The position numbers were made by a program, and so were the translations under genes. A model generated the notes under the pieces. The model did no database searches and was not told where the DNA came from. It saw only the letters and a program-made list of their open reading frames with translations. This document shows, piece by piece, positions 22,375 to 33,215 of a stretch of 64,000 bases of DNA (its first letter is position 1; every line of letters begins with the position of its first letter). Origin of the DNA: Chelonoidis abingdonii (lineage: Eukaryota > Chordata > Testudines > Testudinidae); NCBI RefSeq assembly GCF_003597395.2, contig NC_133770.1, positions 2,445,332 through 2,509,331 of the forward strand. Direction: 5' to 3'.

Positions 22375-22386
22375 TCCCCCCTGAGG
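22375..22386 (-). other. Candidate polypurine tract of ERV-A
   Basis: On the minus strand a short G-rich purine run, AGGGGGGA, abuts the LTR start TGTGATTAAC, where plus-strand priming would be expected. Confidence 0.55.
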
Positions 22387-22426
22387 ACTAAACTTCTGGC
22401 TTAGCAAAAATAACATTTATTTAAGT

Positions 22427-22527
22427 ATATTCCTTTATAACAGGGGGCAAATAGTAAATGCAGGCAAATGTTAAGGCCCCAGCAATAACTATGGTAAGAC
22501 AGACTAACAACCTCAGAAGAATGTGGG
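22427..22527 (-). pseudogene. ERV-A putative env membrane-spanning segment
   Basis: The minus strand encodes a hydrophobic stretch beginning LLVCLTIVIAGALTF and ending LPPVIK before a stop, a good single membrane-spanning segment close upstream of the 3' LTR, where env ends. No upstream env domain could be read, so this is positional inference. Confidence 0.4.
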
Positions 22528-22530
22528 CCT

Positions 22531-23349
22531 AGGAATGTTAGGTCCGGGACCTTGACTGAGGAATGTAGTGTTATGCTTGAGCCTTAGAGGTATTTTTAAA
22601 TAATTAATATATATGCATAGATATTTGTATGCAATGGTAGTAACCCAAATTATGACTGGTACTAACAGGGAATGTGTCTATCTAATTTGTAGTTGCTGTG
22701 TAATTGTTTTTTTCTTGCCTTTATGTTTGCTGCCATTTATTTGTTGATTTTTACCTGTGTGTTAGCTAAACGGTTTAGCAAGGTTATGCACATTGTAAAG
22801 TTGTACAGCAGTAATACAGGTTTTACAAAATAACCAAATTGAAATTAAATGACAGTTTATTCTGGTTCAGCTAGTAGTTTTTAGCTGATTGTTATCTTAA
22901 TTGTTCATATATGGTAGATAGGTGTGTTTGACAAGTTTCTTATTCATAAAGCGCTTCGCTTTTCTTTTTTTGATGGTTGGGGGTTTTCTTCACTGTATAC
23001 TGATACTATCTGGTATTTTTGTGGTGTGATATTTTTTGATGTCTTTAGTCTGTGGGATGCAACTTAAACATTCAGTTAACATAATAAAGGTTTTTTGGTT
23101 TTTACATGTTTTTGTTTTTAGTAACCCAATTTTAATACACAGAATAGGGACCAAGTTTTTTATAACCCAAGCTATACTTTTGCAATTATAGTATAGACGT
23201 TTATTTTTATTTGAGGTGCATTACTAATATTTTATATTAAATGTAATGTTTAACAGCTAAAATAAATGTTCACAATCTTTCATAAGAAGGTGTATTGCTT
23301 TTCCTTGCTGAACATTTTGTTTCAGAAAGAGTCAGTAACATAACTTTAA
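22531..23349 (-). other. Decayed ERV-A interior, no readable gene
   Basis: AT-rich, stop-dense sequence in all frames, presumably old env/pol. No motif identified. Confidence 0.4.
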
Positions 23350-24640
23350 CAGGTTTCAGAGTAGCTGCCATGTTAGTCTGAATCCTCAAAGAACAGGAGT
23401 ACTTGTGGCACCTTAGACTAACAAATTTATTTCAGCATGAGCTTTTGTGAGCTACAGCCCACTTCTTCAGATGCATAGAATAGAACACACAGACAGGAGA
23501 TATTTATACATACAGAGAACATGAAAAGGTGGAAGTTCCCATACCAACTGTAAGAGTCCAGTCAATTGAGATGAGTATCATCAGCAGGAGAAAAAAACTT
23601 TTGAAGTGATAATCGAGATGACCCATAGAAGGTGTGAGGAGAACTTAACACGGGGAAATAGATTCAATTAGTGTTAATGACCCCATTCCCAGTCTCTGTG
23701 TTAAATCTAAGTTATTTTATTTATTTTGCAGGCCAAAGAAAATAACAGAACGCACTAGGCCGTATCTTCAAGCCCCAACTAAAACCTCTCCAGGATCGTC
23801 AAAGATCTACAACCTACTCCTCAGAGAGATGATCCCTCACTCTCACAGATCTGGGAGACAGGCAGTCCTGCTTACAGAACAGCTCTCCCAACCTGAAGCA
23901 AATACTCACACAGCAACACACGCCCAAAATAACACTATACCAGGAACTACCTTGCAACAAAGCCGATGCTAACTCTGTCCACATATCATCTATTCAATGA
24001 CACCATAATAGGACCTAACCAACATCAGCATGCCCATCAAGGGCTCATTCCACTGCACATCTACTAACATGAATATGTGCAACAATGCCTTGCCATGTAC
24101 ATGGCCAAACTGGACAGTCTCTAGCGCAAAGAATAATGGACACAATTGACATCAGGAATCATAACATTCAAAAACCAGTGGGAGAAACTTCATCTCTCCT
24201 AATCACTCAGTGACAGACTGAAGTGGCAATTTTTGCAAAAAACAACTAAAAAACAGACTCCAAAGACAGACTGCTGACTCTAATAATATGCAAATAGATA
24301 CCATTAACTTAGGTTTAAACAGGAGACTGGGGAATGGTTGTCATCCGCTAATTGAATCTATTTCCCCATGTTAAGTCTCCTCACACCTTCTATGGTCATC
24401 TCAATTATACTTCAAAAAAGTTTTTTTCTCCTGCTGATGATAGCCATCTCAGTTGATGGACTCTTACAGTTGGTATGGGTATTTCCACCTTTTCATGTTC
24501 TCTGTATATATAAATATCCCCATTGTGTGGTGTTTCCATTCTGTGGCGTCCAAAGAAAGTGAGCTGTAGCCAAGAAAGCTCATACTACAATAAATGTGTA
24601 GTCCTTAAGGTGCCACAAGTACTCCCTATTAATTTTACAA
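23350..24640 (+). mobile_element. Penelope-like element 3' part with GIY-YIG remnant and inverted flanks
   Basis: Between about 23735 and 24345, fragmentary plus-strand frames resemble the linker and GIY-YIG endonuclease of Penelope elements: KTSPGSSKIYNLLLREMIP, IKGSFHCTSTN, then a C-x-N-A-L-P-C-T block and DTINLGLN near the end. The flanks 23350-23680 and 24350-24640 are inverted relative to each other. They carry the reptilian repeat GAGTACTTGTGGCACCTTAG and its reverse CTTAAGGTGCCACAAGTACT, as in the terminal structures of these elements. Many frameshifts and stops. Inserted in the ERV-A interior. Confidence 0.65.
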
Positions 24641-25934
24641 GCTTTTAGAGTCATTTCCTTGTGATACCAACTGTCACTCTGTTAACCGTTAGAAGCACAA
24701 ACTGTAACAACACATGCCTTCCCATTAACATAACAAATAAAATGAAAACATTAAATTAAACCAAAATAATTTTAAATAAGATCATGGAAATACATTGAGA
24801 TGTAGTAATTAAACTTTTAGGTGCTGTTGCTATGTTTGGGAGCCAAATGTGAAACCTGTGAAATATTGTTAGCTCTATACGTAAATGTTTTAAAATATTT
24901 TGCTATCACATTCTTAAAACTATATTTAAAAGTGCAAACTGTTTTGAGTTTAAAAGCCCCACACAAGAAATTGACATTTTGTTAATATTATCTTTACCTT
25001 AATATTGAGGTTGCCCCTTACATTTTTTCTTGAATAACAATAAAAAAAACTTAAAAACCAAAACAAAACTGTGATTTGATAAAAGAGAAGTATTTTAGTT
25101 TGCAATTGCATCATTGTTGTGGCAGAAATATATTACATATATTTAACTGAAATCTTTTTGAACTTTGGCACAAAAATGGTGCATAATGCGTGATAATACC
25201 CCAACCATGATTTAAAATAGTGTGGTACACATATCGTATATTTTTAAAAGGTATAAAATTGACTTTTATTGGCAACAATAAAAAATAGTCATGTGAAACA
25301 CAAAAACATACAACAAACATGAAATACAGGCAAACTTACAATTAAAAACAAATGGTACCAGAATTTTATTTATAACTATACAAAATAAGGCAAACTAAAA
25401 TTAAATAAACCCAAGGTTAAACATTTAAATAAACAAGTTATACTTTGTTAAAACTTTAATAAATATTGAAAAAATGTATATAAATGCTTGCAAAATGTAT
25501 TGTATGTATTAAGGCATTTTTTATTATTTCATATTTAACGTAATTTTAAAACTTTGCCATATGGAAAAAAGAAAAGCTCATGTTTCTAATATTAGTTGTT
25601 TTTAATCCTAACCACTGAGTGTGCCTTTTTGTTGCTTGGCAATCATATTTTAAGAAAGTTAGAAATAATTCCAGCTGTTGCATTCCCTGAAGGGTTAAAA
25701 TAATTAATTTACTGGATTTATGTAAAGTAACATTTTTACTTGTTTTTTTGTTGTTTTGTCTGTTTCAATGCTTTATTCTTTGGAGTTCTGTAAAAAACTA
25801 ACTTTTTAAAAACAAGTAAGAGCTAAAGTGTAAGAAGGTGGGAAAATGGGGGCGGGGTGAGCAGCAAGCAGTGAGTTTTGCAAACAGAGCTGCAATGAGG
25901 AAGGCAGAAGAAAGGGGGCTGGGTGAAGAGCAAC
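24641..25934 (-). other. Decayed ERV-A interior, no readable gene
   Basis: Very AT-rich, with A- and T-runs and no ORF over 70 codons that looks like protein. It probably contained pol, but no reverse-transcriptase or integrase motif survives that I can see. Confidence 0.4.
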
Positions 25935-25938
25935 CTAG

Positions 25939-26322
25939 TGTGAAGTAGAATGAATTATATAAGTAAAAATAAGAATGGATTAAAGAAATGTTGATGTACC
26001 TTTAAAGCAGAAACAAGAAATGTTAAATTAACAGGTGCCAGGAAAAAGAAACATTAAAGTATAAACAAGGGTGCTAAATGGCGAAACATTAACAGAAGAT
26101 CGGTATAGCTAGTAAGGAAATAGTATGCAATGGCTAGCCCAGGTAAACTTCTCAGATTCTGCTTCCTTTGTTATCTTGCTAAGTGCCTCCCCTTTTATCT
26201 GTATAAATAAGATCGTTTTTGGTGTCTTGTATGGGGCTCACATTATCTGGGTGTATTAGCAGAGCGCTGGGCTAATAAAACAGAGTGGTCTGACAAACTG
26301 AGTCCTGAGTCTAACTTTGAGA
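25939..26322 (+). mobile_element. Solo LTR of the ERV-B family
   Basis: 384 bp from TGTGAAGTAGAATGAATT to CTAACTTTGAGA match both ERV-B LTRs (32847-33195, 38279-38662). Flanking CTAG on both sides (25935-25938, 26323-26326) is a 4-bp target-site duplication. TATAAATAAGAT and an AATAAA (26275-26280) give promoter and polyadenylation signals as in the parent LTR. Inserted in ERV-A. Confidence 0.9.
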
Positions 26323-26334
26323 CTAGGAAGGTGG

Positions 26335-26985
26335 CAAAATGAAAATACAGGCAGCAACAGCGAGTTTAGCAAACTGAGAGAGCATATAAAGCACAAAATT
26401 TAACCGATATGTAAAAATATTTAAGAAAGAAGGGTACATTTCCAGATATGAGCGTGGACTGTGGTTCCGTGGGTTAAAGCGGTTGGGAACCTGCACAGTT
26501 GGGAACTGCTCTCCTGGTTTTTATTCTGTCTCTGAGAGTGAGGGTAGTTACCTGCTCTTGTAAAACCTGAATTTGTTCCCCCAGTGTTTGTTTGACATTC
26601 TTTTTATTCACTTCCCTGCGATTGAGTCACAGCTCCTGTTTTCTAATGTGCTCTGTGAACTGTTCCATTTTTGTCTTCATTCGATTTACCCATTTAGTGA
26701 AAGTATTGGGTGCTACTTCTTTACTTGTGCGTTTCGTTCTGACAGGCACCAGTTTAGGTCTCAGTTTAAGTTTAACCTGAACCTGGCATTTATTATAAGG
26801 TGGTGGTTTCAATACAGTGGATCCAGTTTTATCTTTTAGTTTTGCTAGGGCCACCTTTTTCCATTTCTGTCCCCATTTTTCAGGCACAGGGTAGCTACCT
26901 GAAGCCTTCTGTTTATCAAAATTATTTATAACAGGGGATGGCACATGTACTTCTTGTAGGGTTCTTGCAGCTGCAGAGTGGTGGC
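26335..26985 (-). pseudogene. ERV-A gag-like remnant, part 2
   Basis: The minus-strand frame is open from the CR1 junction to about 26627. It reads a basic, matrix-like protein (EKWGQKWKKVALAKLKDK, RPKLVPVRTKRTSKE, FTKWVNRMKTKMEQFTEHIR). After one stop it continues with a coiled-coil-like LGEQIQVLQEQVTTLTLRDR. Position just downstream of the primer site supports gag. No zinc knuckle seen. The upstream part lies beyond the CR1 insertion at 31943-32120. Confidence 0.5.
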
Positions 26986-26998
26986 TATCCAGTTTATT

Positions 26999-28503
26999 GC
27001 GCTGAGTGTAGCATGTATGATTACCTGCCCTGTGGGTGGGTGGCATATGTGTGCAGTCGGTGCAAGGAGCTCCTGGCCCTCAGAGACCACATACGGACTT
27101 TGGAGGCCAGGGTGCTGGAACTGGAGGAGCTAAGGGAGGCAGAGAGGTATGCTGATGAGGCTTTCCGGGACACTGCAGAATTGTCCCACCTCCGGTCAGA
27201 CAGCCCCTGCGCTGTTGAGGAGGATGAAAGGCCCAGGGAAGCAGAGCAGTCAACGGGAGCAGAGGGAAACCTTCCCATAGTTGGGACCCTCCTTCCAGAT
27301 CAGGCCTGCACAACATGCAGCCCGGGGGCCATATGTGGCCCACATGGACTCACTCATCCCCTGTGGGCCGCACAGTAGGTGGGCTCACTGTGTGGCCCAT
27401 GGGGGTGAGTAGGCAAGCGGCGGGTGAGGGAGGGGGGCTGGAGAGGCGGGTGGGCAGTGGCAGGAGGTGAGGAGGCAAGCCAGGGGAGTGGGGGGCTGAG
27501 GAGGTGAGCAGGCAGGCAGTGCCGGGGGGGGCAGGTGAACCGGTGGCGGGGGAGGGATGGCTGAGGAGGCAAATGGGCATGCAGTGGCGGGGGCTGAGTA
27601 GGCGAGCTGGGGGGCTGAGAAGGGGAGCGAGGAGTCAGTGGCTGGCCTGTTCTACTGATCTGGTCTGGCTCCCATCCCCTCTCCATGGGTTGCAGCTGTC
27701 TGGGGGTTCCGCCTTCCATGCTTTCCTCAGTCACACCTCATTCATTCAACAGGGAAACTAATTACAAAGTGGGGGGAAGATCTTATTCTACTTCTAGCAA
27801 AAAGATACTTTTATTTTACCTTAATTATACTACCTTAGGGGCCCGCTATAACATGTTACCAAGGTTCAATACTGCTGTTTCAGTGGGGCAGCGCTGGGGA
27901 AGGAGGGTTTGTTTCCCTGAGGTGGGCGGTGCTGGGCGTGGGTGGGAAGTATTTTAGGGGGCTGGGCAGTGCTGGGGGTGGGGAGGTCAGTGGGCCCAGG
28001 TGGGTTTGGCCGTCAGCTGTTTTCTTTGGAGTAATATGGCCCTCACCGCTTTACGAGTTGTGCAGGCCTGTTCCAGATGGTACTGGGATTGCCTTTTGCA
28101 CTGAGGTTGCCTCTCTGGGGGAGGGAACTCCAGTTGCTAGGAAAATCATTAGAAACGTAGATAGCTGGGTTTGTGATGACCCAGAGAACCGTATGGTGAC
28201 TTGCCTGCCTGGTGCAAAGGTTGCAGATCTCTCGAGGCATCTAGACAGACTTATGTGTAGTGCTGGGGAGGAGCCGGTGGTCGTGGTACATGTAGGTACC
28301 AATGACATAGGGAGGGGTAGGAGAGACGTCCTGGAGGCCAAATTTAGGCTGCAAAGGAAGAGACTGAAATCCAGGACCTCTATGGTGGCATTCTCAGAAA
28401 TGCTCCCAGTTCCATGCGCAGGGTCAGGTAGGCAGGCAGAGCTTCAGAGTCCTCAATGCGTGGATGAAGATGATGATAGTAGAGAGGGGGGTTTACTTCA
28501 TTA
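26999..28503 (+). pseudogene. CR1 ORF1 (zinc/coiled-coil N-terminus and SGNH-type esterase), split by a hAT
   Basis: The N-terminal part has paired cysteines (YCAEC, CSRC) followed by a leucine/glutamate coiled coil (TLEARVLELEELREAERYAD) up to 27300. After the hAT (27301-28070) the frame resumes with TGIAFCTEVASLG, SWVCDDPENRMVTCLPG, an amphipathic stretch and VVVVHVGTNDIGRGRRD. The last contains the GTND block of SGNH hydrolases known from CR1 ORF1. ORF1 proteins bind RNA and assist retrotransposition. One later frame loss near 28500 ends the readable part. Confidence 0.75.
27301..28070. mobile_element. hAT non-autonomous element with perfect 8-bp target-site duplication
   Basis: The ends are CAGGCCTGCACAAC and GTTGTGCAGGCCTG (exact inverted repeats). 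TTCCAGAT flanks both sides (27293-27300, 28071-28078). 770 bp, GC-rich with GGCTGAGGAGG-type tandem units at 27420-27640, no transposase. Removing it and one TTCCAGAT rejoins CR1 ORF1 in frame by eye. Confidence 0.92.
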
Positions 28504-28809
28504 GGAACTGGGGAAATTTTTGGGATGGGGTCCTGTACAGGAGAGATGGGCTCCACCTAAACCAAAGTGGAACCAGACTGCTGCACTAAACATTAAAAAG
28601 ATTGTAGAGCAGTTTTAAACTGAGGAGTGGGGGAAAGACGACTGCTGCAGAGAGCATGTGAATCGGACACAGACTTCTCTTAGGGGAGAGTCTGATGATA
28701 GAGAATCTCCAGGTTATGTCAGGAGCAGGGATGGAAGAGGATGATAAACAGTCACATAAAGAATCTGACACTCAAGAAAGGGAGCACAATGAACAGGGAA
28801 TAGTTTTAA

Positions 28810-30780
28810 AGTGCTTGTACACAAATGCTAGAAGTCTAAATATAAGCTGGTGAACTAGAGTGCCTTGTGAAAAGGAGGATATTGATATAATAAGCATCAC
28901 AGAAACCTGGTGGACCTGAGAGCAATCAATGGGATGCAATCATTCTGGGGTACAAAATATATCGAAAGGACAGAACAGGTCATGAGGGGGTGGGGGGGGA
29001 GTGGCCACTATATGTGAAGAATGTAGAATCAAATGAGAAAAAATCATAAGTGATCCACATGTTCCATAGATCTCTATCATAGAAATTTCATGCTCTAATA
29101 AAAAATATACATTAGGGATCTATTTCGACCACCTGACCAGGACAGTGATGATGATGATGAAATCTAAGGGAAATAGAGAGCTATCAAAATTAAGAACCCA
29201 ATAATAGTGGGGGATTTCAATTATCCCCATATTGACTGGGAACATTTCACTTCAGGACGAAATGCAGAGATAAAATTTCTCAATACTTTAAATGACTGCT
29301 TCGTGGAGCAGCTGGTACGGGAACCCACAGGGGAGAGGCAACTTAGATTTAATCTGAGTGGAGCGCAGGAGCTGGTCCGAGGTAACTAAACAGGACCACT
29401 TGGAAATAGTGACCAATATCAATAGCATTCACATCCCTGTGGTGGGAAGAACATCTCAACAGCCCAACACTGTGGCATTTAATTTCAAAGGGAGCTATGC
29501 AAAATGAGGGGGTTAGTTAAACAAAGTTAAAGGTACAGTGCCTAAAGTGAATTTCTGCAAGATACATAGGTGCTTTTTAAACACAACCATAATGAGGCCG
29601 ACTTCAATGTATACCCAAATTAAGAACACAGTAAAGAACTAAAAAGAGCCACCGTGGCTTAAAACCATGTAAGAACAGTGAGAGATAAAAGACTTCATTT
29701 AAAATGGAAGTCAAATCAAATAGCGAGGCACAATAGAAAGGAGCATAACACCTGCCAATTTAAGTGCAAGAGTGTAATAAGAAAAGCCAAGGAGTTGAAG
29801 AACGGCTAGCCAAAAACTCCAAATATAATAACAAAATGTTTTTAAGTACATCAGAAGCAGCAGCCTGCTAACAACCAGTGGGGCCCTTGATGATCGAGAT
29901 ACAAAAGCAGCACTTAAAGACGATAAAGTCATTGCGGAGAAACTAAATGGATTCTTGCTTCAGTCTTTCACGCTGAGGATGTTAGGAGATTCCAAACCTG
30001 AGCTGGCTTTGTAGGTGACAAATCTGAGGAACTGTCACCGACTGAAGTGTCACTAGAGGAGCGTTTTGGAATTAATTGATAAACTCAACATTAACAAGTC
30101 ACCGGACCAGATGGCATTCACTCAAGAGTTCTGAAAGAACTCAATATGAAGTGCGCGAACTATTACTAAGTTTGTAACCTGTCCTTTAAATCAGCTTCGG
30201 TAACCCAATGACTGGAAGTTAGCTAATGTAACCGTAAATATTTAAAAAGCTCTAGAGGTGATCCCGCAGTTACAGACGGTAAGTCTAACATCAGTACCAG
30301 GCAAATTAATCAAAACATAGTTAGAATCAAAATTGTCAGACACATGAAACCAATAATTTTTGAGGCATAGTCAACAAATGGTTTCTGTAAAGGATTCGTG
30401 TGCTTACTATCTATTAGAGTTCTCTGAACGGATCAATCAAAACATGTGGAAAAGAGGATCCAGTGGCCATAGTGTACTTAGATTTCCAGAAAGCCTTTGA
30501 TCAAGGTTCCTCACCAAAGGCTTTACGTAAATTAGCAGTCATGGATAAAGGGAAGGTCCTTTATGGCTGAAACTGGTTAAAAGACAGGAACAAAGGTAGG
30601 AATTAATGGTAAATTTATCAGAAAGGAGAGAGGAATAATAGTGGTGTGCCCAAGGTCAGTTCTCGGACACACTCCTATTCAATTTATTCATAATGTATCC
30701 GGAGAAAGGAGTGAACAGTGAGATGGCAACGTTTGCAGATGATACTAACTGCTCAAGATGTTAAGACCCAAAGCAGACTG
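28810..30780 (+). pseudogene. CR1 ORF2 endonuclease and reverse transcriptase, decayed
   Basis: Readable pieces are KEDIDIISITETWWT (about 28875), MGDFNYPHIDWEHFTSG (29207, the catalytic GDFN of the endonuclease), the linker around 29640-29980, DFQKAFD (near 30483), the catalytic FADDT (about 30737-30751), and downstream lariat-like helical parts to about 31620 (FNRRRFKTNQRKFFF). At least ten frame changes or stops. Codes for target-primed reverse transcription in active copies. Confidence 0.75.
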
Positions 30781-31025
30781 TGAAGAACTTCAAAAAGATC
30801 TCAAAACTAAGTGATTGGGCAACAAAATGGCAATGAAATGAAATGTGGCTAAATGTAAAGTGATGCCATTGGAAAAAATAACCCCAACTATACATACAAT
30901 ATGATGAGGCTAATTTGCTACAACGAGTCAGGAAAAGAGTCTTGGAGTCATCGTGAACAGTTTTCTGAAGATGTCCCGCAGTGTCAGAGGTGGTCAAAAA
31001 AGCAACAGGTGTTTTAAAAAAAATC

Positions 31026-31225
31026 TTTTTTTTAAAAATTTTAGAATAATAACATTAGGGATCTATTATCGACCACCTGACCAGACAGTGTGATGATTGA
31101 TGAAATCTAGGGAAATTAGAGAGGCTATCAAAATTAAGAACCCAATATAGTGGGGATTTCACTTCAGGACGAAATGCAGAGATAAATTCTCATATTTTAA
31201 ATGGACTGCTTCATGGAGCGTACTC
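31026..31225 (+). mobile_element. 200-bp CR1 endonuclease fragment inserted in the CR1 3' region with a 13-bp duplication
   Basis: 31050-31225 repeats 29110-29305 (CATTAGGGATCTATT, CGACCACCTGACCAG, ATCAAAATTAAGAACCCAAT, TTCACTTCAGGACGAAATGC), lacking about 30 internal bases. TTTAAAAAAAATC occurs at 31013-31025 and again at 31226-31238, exactly bracketing the insert. Confidence 0.75.
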
Positions 31226-31942
31226 TTTAAAAAAAATCATTAAAAAGGGGATAGAGAATAAGACTGAGAATATATTATTGCCCTTTACAAATCCATGTGA
31301 CCCCACATCTCGAATACTGTGTACAGATGTGTCTCCTCACCTCAAAAAGATATACTGGCACTAGGAACGGGCACTAAAATCATTAGAGTTTGAGAGGGTT
31401 CCATATGAGAAAGATTAAGAGGCTAGATTCTTCAGTTGGAAAAGAGGAGACTAAGGGGTATGATAGAGGTCTATAAATCCATGAGTGCTGTGGAGAAAGT
31501 GGATAAGGAAAAGTTATTTACTTATTCCCATATACAAGAACTAGGGGTCACCAATATGAAATTTAATAGGCGCAGGTTTAAAACAAATCAAAGGAAGTTC
31601 TTCTTCACACGCGCAAGTTAATTTGTGGAACTCCTTACCTGAGGAGGTTGTGAGGCTGGGACTATAACAGCATTTAAAAGAGAACTGGATAAATTCATGG
31701 TGGTTAAGTCCATAAGTGGTGGACTATTAGCCAGGCTGGGTAAGAAATGGTGTCCCTAGCCTCTGTTTGTCAGAGGGTGGAGACGGCTGGCAGGAGAGAG
31801 ATCACTTGATCATTGCCTGTTAGGTTCACTCCCTCTGGGGCACCTGGAATTAGTCACTGTCAATAGACAGATACTGGGGTAGACTGGACCTTTGGTCTGA
31901 TTCGGTACGGCCGTTCTTACGTTATGTTCTATTTTCTTATGT

Positions 31943-32120
31943 AGCTGTTTCCAATGTTTTATTCTGTTCCTGTGCTGGCTGTCTCTGAGCTGCTTGCCAC
32001 CCTGCAAGGGGAGTGGGAGCAGTCCAGGGCTATGTAGATTATTTTGATTTTTCTAACTTCTTCCTTGTTACTGTTACTTGCCCCACCAATTTTGTGGCAT
32101 GTTGTTTTAACCCGTTAGCA
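31943..32120 (-). pseudogene. ERV-A gag-like remnant, part 1
   Basis: Minus-strand reading from about 32115 gives a Lys/Gln/Thr-rich protein-like run with two frame changes, ending in HRNRIKHWKQL at the CR1 junction. It is assigned to gag only because it lies between the primer site and part 2. Confidence 0.35.
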
Positions 32121-32740
32121 GCCATGGTTAGAGTTTGCAATATTTTAATTGGACCATAAACTTATTTAGCTAATTATTAAATACCAGGGGGGAATGAAAC
32201 CTTACAATTGTGGACCAGCCACAGAACTTCACAATTTTTTTTACTTATTAACACTCAGGAAAATACAAACTCACAGCGGCAGATCAGCCCCAGCATAAAA
32301 CAATCGTCTTAACTTATGCTGATGCTGACACTCTTACCGCAAATCAAAGGGACAATATGATGGTTTATGACGCTAAGGAAATAGGATCCTTCATAAGATT
32401 ATAGCAACAAGAAGGCAAAGACACAAAAGGTTCACTAACCATGACCTGAGAATCCAAAACCTGAAATTCGACAACAAAAAAGAACACTGGCAGATGTAAG
32501 TACACGTTTGGCAGAGTTTTTTAAGTTATTCCAAATTTTTAGCTATTTTAACTGTAGGTATACCTTTGTGCATTGCTCATCCCTTTATTAAGTAGTGTGT
32601 ATCAGATGACTCTTTTACTTCTTTTTAAAACTATAATGCAGAGGTTTGTGGGTCTCAGGGCAGCCGGTTTAAGCGTCTGACTGCATCCCCTCATCCCAAA
32701 ACTACCCAAAAATTCTTGGAATTCCTGGAATATTCCGGAA
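32121..32740 (-). other. ERV-A leader, no gene read
   Basis: Sequence between primer site and the first gag-like run. AT-rich, no ORF of note. Confidence 0.4.
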
Positions 32741-32758
32741 ATCCTGCTGACTATGCCA
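32741..32758 (-). other. ERV-A primer-binding site, tRNA-Ser type
   Basis: The plus strand reads ATCCTGCTGACTATGCCA directly against the LTR. This equals the 3' end of a vertebrate serine tRNA plus CCA except for two C-to-T changes, both at what would be CpG positions. The minus strand (TGGCATAGTCAGCAGGAT) is the primer site. Confidence 0.75.
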
Positions 32759-32846
32759 TGTGGAGATTAATGGAAGGAGGAGGCACCCATCAAGTCTCTA
32801 GGGGGGCTCATGTTAGGGCCCTAGTGGGGCTCTGGGTGATTGCTAC

Positions 32847-33195
32847 TGTGAAAGTAGAATGAATTATATTGTATGTACCTTTAAGCAGAAATAAGAAATG
32901 TTAAAATACAGGTGCCAGGAAAAGAAACATTAGGCATAAACAAGGGTGCTAATGGCGAAACATTAACAGAAGATCGGTAATAGTTAGTAAGGAGATAAGA
33001 TATTCATGGCTAGCCCAGGTGCCAGCGTAACTATCAAATTTTGCTCCTTTTTATCTGCTAAGTGCTCCCCCCCTTTATCTGTAAATAATAGATAGTTTGT
33101 GTCTGTATGGTGCTCACGATATCTGGTGTATTAGCAGAGGCTGGCTAATAAAACAGTCGTCTGACAAACTGTGAGTCCTGAGTCTAACTTTGACA
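32847..33195 (+). mobile_element. ERV-B 5' LTR
   Basis: 349 bp, colinear with the 3' LTR but lacking about 25 bp near the start and with several small indels. Promoter-like and AATAAA (33149-33154) signals are retained. Confidence 0.9.
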
Positions 33196-33198
33196 ATT

Positions 33199-33215
33199 TG
33201 AAGTTCCACCGAGAT
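33199..33215 (+). other. ERV-B primer-binding site, tRNA-Gln type
   Basis: TGAAGTTCCACCGAGAT follows the LTR by three bases. It complements the 3' end of glutamine tRNA (ending ATCTCGGTGGAACCTCCA) with one base lost and one changed. Confidence 0.65.

Larger units (their letters stand above)
26985..31943 (+). mobile_element. CR1 LINE, nearly full length, inserted in ERV-A gag
   Basis: ORF1 N-terminus (about 26990-27300), a hAT insertion, ORF1 esterase part (28071-28500), ORF2 endonuclease (about 28810-29390) and reverse transcriptase with FADDT (30737-30751) are in the usual order. The 3' tail at 31800-31943 reads GTTAGGTTCACTCCCTCTGG and GACTGGACCTTTGGTCTGAT, then a short TTATGTTCT-type repeat. 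ORF2 is riddled with stops and frameshifts. ERV-A gag-like sequence resumes on both sides. A 200-bp EN piece is inserted at 31026-31225. Confidence 0.85.

Noticed and set aside
32741..32758. ERV-A reading on the plus strand
   Set aside because: The primer site and purine tract fit only the minus strand. A plus-strand reading would leave no primer site next to the left LTR.
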